NCBI GenBank assembly: GCA_021234155.1
Contig: JAJEKV010000052.1
Span: forward strand, 7,115,358-7,179,357
Source: Isoetes taiwanensis
Taxonomy: Eukaryota > Streptophyta > Lycopodiopsida > Isoetales > Isoetaceae
Direction of reading: 5' to 3'
DNA: 64,000 bases
The notes below the pieces were generated by a model, which ran no database searches, was not told the DNA's origin, and was given only the letters and a program-made list of their open reading frames with translations. The position numbers and the translations under genes were made by a program. Shown here in pieces: positions 58,301 through 64,000 of this stretch (position 1 is its first letter; each line of letters begins with the position of its first letter).

Positions 58301-58361
58301 CTCTCTCTCTCTCTCTCTCTGGAGAGGTGGAAAAGCGGTGGTAGAAGATGCATAGGAAATA

Positions 58362-58770
58362 TTGACCGCCAAGTTAGTCTGTTGGAATATAAATACTTTA
58401 AAGAATAGTAAGATATGTACTATAGTAGATATGTTAAAAGACATAGATATAATTTTCTTTTTGGAAACGTGTGAACACGAAAAGAAGGGTCTCCCAGATA
58501 TCTGTGGTTTTAAATTATTACATTCTGTATGGAATAATAAAGGATGGAAGCTAAAAGGTACCGGAGGCATTGCTTGTTATGCTAGAAATGAAATAGCACA
58601 TGCAGTGGAGGTGTTGATACATAAATCATCAGCACAATACATTTGGATTGGATTGCCTGGCAGGAGTGGGACACTATATGTGGCGGGTTGCTATTTCCCA
58701 CCAAGGGAGTCGCCTATTTATAACAAGGGAAATCTGGATAAAGATGACCCATTCTTTCACTTGGAACAGG
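58362..58770 (+). pseudogene. LINE endonuclease, N-terminal part
   Basis: Reads KLVCWNINTLKN (catalytic Asn region), IIFFLETCEHEKKG (E-T metal-binding Glu), then TGGIACYARNEIAHAVEVLI, YIWIGLPG and LYVAGCYFPPRESPIYN, the usual APE-like order. It stops at HLEQD where inserted DNA begins. The C-terminal half is at 60331 on. Confidence 0.85.
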
Positions 58771-58772
58771 AC

Positions 58773-59236
58773 CAACCAACACATAACTACCATTGAAATT
58801 AATTAACACAACCATTGGGTCCAACACATTTAAATTAAAATCCCCCTTAAACCCCCTTTGGTTTGTGTGAATATGGTTTGGGTGCATATTCACACGGGGG
58901 GTGACTCCGGGCAACGAGAGCTGTTGGATAGGCATATTCACCCCTTATTCCTTAATCTACACCGTACGTAAAGTTCCTCGTTTGTGGGGTATGCAAGTAC
59001 AAAATTTGCTATACTGTATAACAAGATTCGCAAAATACTATAAGATTTCAAGCAAAATACTATATGGTGTTGATTTTGTACGTGCAAAATACAATTATGA
59101 GGGCTCTCGCTGCCCTACGTCACCCCCCGTGTGAATATGCACCCAAACCAAAGGGGGTTTAAGGGGGATTTTAATTTAAATGTGTTGGACCCAATAGTTG
59201 TGTTAATTAATTTCAATGGTAGTTATGTGTTGGTTG
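58773..59236. mobile_element. MITE-like element with about 140-bp inverted arms
   Basis: The left arm from CAACCAACACATAACTACC and the right arm ending in its complement pair over about 140 bp with few mismatches; one arm carries an extra 17 bp (TGTGAATATGGTTTGGG-like). The central 190 bp match 2025-2210. Core arms start GGTTTGGGTGCATATTCACA (58875, 59149). No ORF and no clear target duplication. Confidence 0.85.
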
Positions 59237-60000
59237 TTAATGTCAATGGTTGTTATGTGTTGCTTGTTATGTGTTGGGGGATTTAATTTTTATATGTTGG
59301 ATGTTAATGGTTTGTGTTGCAAATTTTTTTTTTGGCCCCTTCGGGACCTTAGGGACGTCCCCCCCAGTGTGACAAAAATTTTAGAATTCAAACCAGAAAA
59401 AAAGTAGAATTCATTTGAGGCTTTCATCACCTGTAGCTTTTGAATTTCATCACAATAAAACAAATAGAACATAAGTAAAAGTTACCGTAAAGATAGAGCG
59501 GATTGATCCCATTATTCTGAAAGTCATAAAGTTTGCAACACCCATACACAAACATTTTTCAACTGGAATTTAATAGCAGCCTTTGGCCTCCATGGATTCT
59601 TGTGGTGAGAAACCAAAGTGGGAAACTTTTCTGCTTGTTAGCACAAGGATCTAGAAGCCTTGGAATTTGCTTAATAACTGCCTCAAAGTCTAAAAATGCA
59701 TGGTAATTTTTTGCAACCTTCATTCGGAATGAGCCATAAAACAATATGCAATAGCGCAATCCTGTATTAATCAGCTGGTAGGATGTGAAAGCCTACCAAA
59801 CCCGGCCGAAAAATTGCTGTTTTAGCATAGATAACTTTACCAAACATATCCATATCATACACTATCAAAAAGATCTCGGAGAGAGCTTTCCAACGCAATA
59901 AAAATCATCTCAAACAGAGCTCTGGATCAAAAGTTATGATAAGAAATGTGTTGTCGGTGGGGAAACTGCACTACATGCGCCCTTCAAGCCCTTTATATGC

Positions 60001-60171
60001 CCATTATGCACCACACACACAAAAAGAGGGCTTTTGTTGTGAGCCATTGGTTGTTGACCATTATGCACCACACGCACAAAAAAAGGGCTTTTGTTGTGAG
60101 CCATTGGTTGTTGACCATTATGCACCACACGCACAAAAAAAAGGCTTTTGTTGTGAGCCATTGGTTGTTGA
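60001..60171 (+). repeat. 57-bp tandem repeat, three units
   Basis: Units start at 60001, 60058 and 60115 (CCATTATGCACCACAC...) and are nearly identical, with small changes in the A-run. As 57 is a multiple of 3, repeated 19-residue frames appear on both strands; these are by-products, not genes. Confidence 0.95.
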
Positions 60172-60330
60172 CCATTGGAAAAAAAAGGCTAAAATCAATC
60201 GCTCAGAAATGGTGCACTCTAGATGTACGCATTAGTACATCCATTTGAATACATCACGAAATCATAGGAAAACCTTAGTGAAAAGCGTACAAAAACACAA
60301 AGAAAACCCCCTGTTATTATGCTACATATT

Positions 60331-60790
60331 AGCATTGAGTATGGCAGGCGAAATTTTGCTATTAGGAGACCTTAATGGTCGTACTGGAAATCATCAGGCA
60401 GCCATGATCAGTCCAGATGGGGAAGCAGAATGGTTGGAAATGCTGGATAAAGATGAACTAAAGACAACGGGATGGAACAGGGTATCAGATGACAGGGTGA
60501 AATGGCCAACCCCTCAGGGGCGCCATGTCTTGCACTTGTGCAGCGGATTTGATATGGTAATTTTTAATGGCACAGATAGATACCCAGGTTCCGGTAAATG
60601 TACTTGTAAAAATGCAAGCGTAGTAGATTATATTATTGCTAAACCCTCTTTTGCAGAACAGATTATTAGTCTATATATTGGTGATGAAAATGAAAATTCG
60701 GATCATGTACCAGTATTCATTACGATCATGGCAGCATGTGCAACAGAAGGGTTTGGCCAAGAGCAAACGGGTTCATCCCAATTACAATAA
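60331..60790 (+). pseudogene. LINE endonuclease, C-terminal part
   Basis: Reads EILLLGDLNGRTGNHQAAMI (GDxN catalytic motif), CSGFDMVIFNGTDRYPGSGK, NASVVDYIIAKPS (VDY), and ENSDHVPVFITI (SDH catalytic His). The domain is complete from here on until the frameshift near 60790. Confidence 0.88.
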
Positions 60791-61004
60791 AGCAACTGAC
60801 TACAACAAAATATGCAATCAAAAAATGTTATCTTGTATATGGCCTGCCACATTACATGATATGAGTGATGCATTGACTAAGATATTGCTCGAATCAGTGG
60901 ATGAATGTTTTGTATCCCATTGTCAATGGGTGGGACTACCATGTAATGGCTAGTTTGATACAGAATGTAAGCAACAACGGTTAAGATTCAAAGCAACACA
61001 AGGG

Positions 61005-62522
61005 GTGGATAAGGACCGGGAAAGAAAAGTATATGTTAAGTTGATCAAAAACAAAAAGCGGGCATACCTGCATCACAAACATAAGAAAATGATCGGAGAA
61101 CTGCTGGTTGACCCAAAGAAATTTTGGAACAGACTTAAACCCTTAAAAGATAAGGGTAATGGGCTACAGGTGGATGCGCTTATGGCACATGTGCAAAAGC
61201 TATATAATGTACCGGGGGTGGAGGCTAAGATGACAGAAGAGACGTGCAATATAGCTGATATGCTTATTTTTACTATAGAGGATGTTCAGGAGGGACTCAA
61301 AAGATTGGCTAATGGCAAAGCTGCCGATGCTTATGGCCTGGTGGCCGAAATGCTTAAATGGGCTGGAGAAGAAACTGCAAATAAACTGGTGGAGATGTTT
61401 AATATGGCCTTGAGGGATGGCTTTCCTACTACATTGCAGGTTAAAGTGCCTTTACATAAATCAGGGGATGAGTCTGTTCCAGGTAACTATCGTACCATTA
61501 TAGTTGGTAGCCTTTATGCTCCATACTTGAGCGGAAGATAAGCATTTGGACAGAAGAGCATAATGCTAGAGCAATAGGGCAGGCAGGTTTCAGACCTAAG
61601 AAGTCCATAACTGATCATTTGGTCACTCTTCGTGCAATGATGGACTCGGTAGTTGGAAAAAGGAAGCCTATATATGCTGTGTTTGCAGATTTTAGCAAAG
61701 CTTTTGACATCGTAAACAGGCAAAATTTATGGCAAAGGTTGGTGGATTTGTATTCCAAAGGAGCTCAGACATGCGGTACACATCCTCTATGAGAAGGTAC
61801 TTGTTATCATCTCCTTTTGTAGAGATATGTAATGAAGTAGTGGAAAGCAACATGGGAGTGAAGCAGGGATGTCCTTTGTCACCCACCTTGTTTGGCCTTT
61901 TTATAGACCAGCTTGAAGGTTGGATAAGGGCACATGAAGGGGATGGTACGCCTTTGTATGGGTATATGCTTATGCTTCTGTTATATGCGGATGATGTAGT
62001 GCTGCTGTCGTGGAGCATACAAGGGCTACAAAGACATTTGGATGTGCTTGAAAGTTTCTTAATGCTAAAGGCATGCAGGTGAATTTGGATAAGACCAAGG
62101 TTGTGGTCTTTGGAGTGAACAAAACAGATCATGTCCATGTATCCTTTAAGGGTAAGCAAGTGGAAGTAGTGGAGAACTATAAATACTTAGGGCTGATTGT
62201 GGATAAGAACCCTAATTGGAATCAAGCAGTTGAACACAGAGTGAATGCTGGCCTAAAAGCTCTATATGCTATGCAGAGGAAGTGTGTTAATGCTGACATT
62301 TGGAATTTTGAGATGAAACGCATGCTTTATAAAGTCCTTGTACAGACCGTGGTGCTTTATGGTTGCGAAGTGGACCAGGCCTCGCCAATGATAGTTGGAA
62401 AAAGGTGGAAAAGATACAAAAAAAAAAATTCACACAGAGCTAGGGACGAAGATGCAAACACCATACGACATGATGCTTGTGGAGTGTGGGATGATGTCCT
62501 TGGAAGCCGAGGCGCTTTGTAG
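61005..62522 (+). pseudogene. LINE reverse transcriptase (frameshifted)
   Basis: Pieces in order: a linker with KKFWNRLKPLKDKGNGL; GLKRLANGKAADAYGLVAEM; LQVKVPLHKSGDESVPGNYR (61005-61541). After a frame change comes GQAGFRPKKSITDHLVTLRA and YAVFADFSKAFDIVNRQNLW. Then GVKQGCPLSPTLFGLFIDQL, LLLYADDVVLLSW (YADD intact) and, in another frame from 62073, NLDKTKVVVFGVNK and ENYKYLGLIVDKNPNWNQAV. The motif set is complete, so only frame damage inactivates it. Confidence 0.9.
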
Positions 62523-63192
62523 ACTTTTATGCTATATGTGTAAAATCTTATATGGTATGCCAAGCAATAGCCTACCGAGACTTGCTATGGAGGAAACCAG
62601 AGAGAAGGGTTGGTATGCATATATTAGCAGGTGGCTTGTGAGATGGGGGATGAACATTCAGGAATTACAGATGCACAAAGAAGATATTGAGGGATGGGTT
62701 CGAAAGAGCTTCCTCAGACAAGCTCCAGCTGTAAAGAAAGAATTCTATAGGACTCAGATAAATCCTTCTTTGCAGACACTGCATTATCTTATGGAACCGA
62801 TATCAGTGAAACATAGGCAAGCAATTGCTAGAATACGGCTGTGTTCAAATCGACTCGGCATGGAAATTGGAAGATGGGCGGACATCGCACATAATCTTAG
62901 GCATTGTAAAGTCTGTAATGAAGAAGTGGTGGAGGACGAGGCTCATGTCCTACTTTGGTGTCGCGCTTATTCTGAGGTAAGAGCCAAGCATGGGATTAGT
63001 GCTGTCTCTTTGAACGGTTTTTTTCGGTATCCAGAATCAGCTATAGGGGGGTGCATTGTTGATATCCTCAACCAGAGAGATGACTATTTGAAAAAACAAA
63101 AGATGGAAGAGGTAGAGATAGAGGAGCCCAGTGTGTTATTCTTGGAAGATGCACTAGATGACTTGTTTTATAATTTTGAATGTATTTTGTAA
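62395..63192 (+). pseudogene. LINE C-terminal domain with zinc knuckle
   Basis: A 265-codon open stretch after the RT. It includes LMEPISVKHRQAIARIRLCS, then CKVCNEEVVEDEAHVLLWCR with C-x2-C, H and C positions, and an acidic end EEPSVLFLEDALDDLFYNFE. The start codon of this frame is arbitrary because the true protein enters from the RT frame across a frameshift in an A-run near 62420. Confidence 0.75.
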
Positions 63193-63193
63193 T

Positions 63194-63282
63194 GTCTCAT
63201 AGGCTTGTCGGTCTCGTAGACGAAATAAATCTCATCTCATTTCATTTCATTTCATTTCATTTCATTTCATTTCATTTCATTT
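63194..63282 (+). other. LINE 3' terminal box and (ATTTC)n tail
   Basis: GTCTCATAGGCTTGTCGGTC, then TCGTAGACGA, followed by AATAAATCTCATCTC and about nine ATTTC units. Same box as at 5826 and, on the minus strand, at 12304. Confidence 0.75.
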
Positions 63283-63299
63283 CTCTCTGTGTGAAACCT

Positions 63300-64000
63300 A
63301 GATGCTAGGGTTTCTACGGTGAAGCTTTGACAGACCATAACTCTCACATACAATGTCAGGTTGTCACGGGCGGATTTAGGCTCTTGGAAAGCTGGTTCTG
63401 AGAGCTTTTCAACGATATATAACATCTGAAATTTCCATTTTTCAGTCGACTCCCTTTTTGTTGATTAATTTATATGGCCAAGAAGAAAGATCAACGGATG
63501 TCTCCTTCTCGTGTGTCCCCTGATCGAGATGTTCCAGCTTCCTCGGCATCAGAGCTTGATTCTGGCGCCTTGCTTGTAGTAGAAATTGAGTCTCCACTGG
63601 CAAGCTTTGTTGATAAGTTTGAAAGCTCTATGGAAAAATCACTAGCCCTTTCTACGCATCAGATGATGGAAGCTATGAAGGCTGATTTGATGGCAGCAAT
63701 GTAGAAATCTCCAAAAGAAGTTGTGAACTCATTGATGAAGAATTTTAATAAGGTTTATATGGAGCAGATGCATTTAGAGATGGAGAAATTTCGAGTGAGC
63801 ATCCAATCAGAGCTTGAACAATTTAATGAGAGCATGCGATCTGAAGTTCGTGAGATGATGCAAGAAGATGGAGATGCAGAACATGAAGATAATACAGGAT
63901 ATTCTGACAATGTCGACATTATACAGGTACAACTACAGCTCACTTCTTTCATTAAAGATCAATAGGACAGGAGCAAAGCATTAGATTCATTTATGAAAGA
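63300..64000 (+). pseudogene. Leader and gag/ORF1-like start of another element (runs off the window)
   Basis: The leader contains TTGGAAAGCTGGTTCTGAGAG (63386 on), a word shared with the L1 leaders. An ATG at 63474 opens MAKKKDQRMSPSRVSPDRDV, which meets a TAG at 63702. The frame then continues as helix-rich text (EKFRVSIQSELEQFNESMRS) with another stop near 63963. This looks like the N-terminal part of a retroelement gag/ORF1; family not identified. Confidence 0.45.

Larger units (their letters stand above)
58771..60330 (+). mobile_element. Non-autonomous insertion interrupting the LINE endonuclease (element X, copy 2)
   Basis: Removing this 1.56 kb rejoins HLEQD with ILALSMAGEILLLGDLNGRT in frame. 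It begins with a long palindrome (58773-59236), has an unrecognised middle, a 57-bp tandem repeat, and ends GCACTCTAGATGTAC...TTATTATGCT, like the insertion at 1983-4386. At most a 2-bp AC duplication is seen at the junctions. No transposase. The sequence between 59240 and 59940 shows nothing coding; its end has GAGAGCTTTCCAACG, a word also found (reverse strand) in element leaders here. Confidence 0.65.
58362..63282 (+). mobile_element. LINE (non-L1 type) with full endonuclease, interrupted by insertions
   Basis: Endonuclease begins at 58365 (AKLVCWNINTLKNSKICTIV), breaks at 58770 and resumes at about 60331. RT follows (61000-62400), then a C-terminal region with C-x2-C...H-x4-C to a stop at 63190. 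The terminal box GTCTCATAGGC...GGTCTCGTAGACGA (63194-63223) and an (ATTTC)n tail (63234-63282) end it. Same family as the LINEs at 1.66-5.88 and 12.24-15.09 kb, but without the structured 3'-UTR module: the box follows the stop directly. Frameshifts near 60790, 61540, 61780, 62085 and 62400 make it inactive. Confidence 0.88.

Noticed and set aside
58019..58570. 183-codon minus-strand ORF across the (CT)n tract
   Set aside because: It consists largely of Arg-Glu repeats from the microsatellite and overlaps the LINE endonuclease in antisense.
60001..60171. Regular repeats as a CRISPR-like array
   Set aside because: Head-to-tail identical units without unique spacers, in eukaryotic DNA with retroelements; it is a simple tandem repeat.
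58771..60330. The LINE interruption as a spliceosomal intron
   Set aside because: Removing it restores the frame, but the left border has no GT and the right border fits no good acceptor; palindromic and repeated termini fit an inserted element better.

Overview
This window looks like nuclear DNA of a land plant. It holds AT-rich host sequence with intron-containing genes on both strands: a plastid-type chorismate mutase, a WEB/PMI2-family coiled-coil protein, a DUF538 protein, and a 13-exon gene with a split DnaJ-type zinc finger. A dense load of retroelements surrounds them. One LINE family here looks like neither of the two usual angiosperm LINE clades (L1 and RTE). Together with the large intergenic spaces, this makes a fern or other non-flowering plant plausible. 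That is inference; no species marker was seen.

Layout. 1-5.9 kb: a tandemly duplicated LINE copy interrupted by a non-autonomous insertion. 5.9-9.3 kb: AT-rich, one possible exon. 9.3-24.9 kb: three copies of a dispersed/segmental repeat (R1-R3) carrying minus-strand L1 endonuclease fragments, split by a second LINE (12.24-15.09 kb, minus) and a complete Ty3/gypsy chromovirus (19369-24423, minus; LTRs, 5-bp target duplication, PBS and PPT all visible). 25.6-30.3 kb: the DnaJ-zinc-finger gene (minus). 30.5-34 kb: foldback and TIR sequences, two apparent Helitron tails, and a poly(A)-tailed 1.36-kb retroinsertion. 34-41 kb: mostly uncharacterised, with a striking double hairpin near 36.0 kb. 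41.0-47.0 kb: a near full-length, decayed L1 with a tRNA-derived SINE in its ORF1. 47.8-49.1 kb: chorismate mutase (minus, six exons). 52.0-54.8 kb: WEB-family gene (plus, with 5'-UTR intron). 55.5-56.2 kb: DUF538 gene (minus, convergent). 57.8-63.3 kb: a third LINE (plus), interrupted by a relative of the insertion at 2 kb. 63.3 kb to the end: the start of another decayed element.

How parts relate. The host genes have separate roles (aromatic amino acid synthesis, chloroplast photorelocation, unknowns) and show no operon-like linkage. The retroelements do share signals. Three LINE 3' ends carry the same terminal box. Three places carry a roughly 65-nt hairpin module whose stem shows a compensatory change. 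The L1, the SINE and the poly(A) insertion all end in a CTTCAA-type sequence before the A-tail, suggesting one reverse-transcription machinery. Exon structures were built by hand from splice-site and frame consistency; no database search was run.
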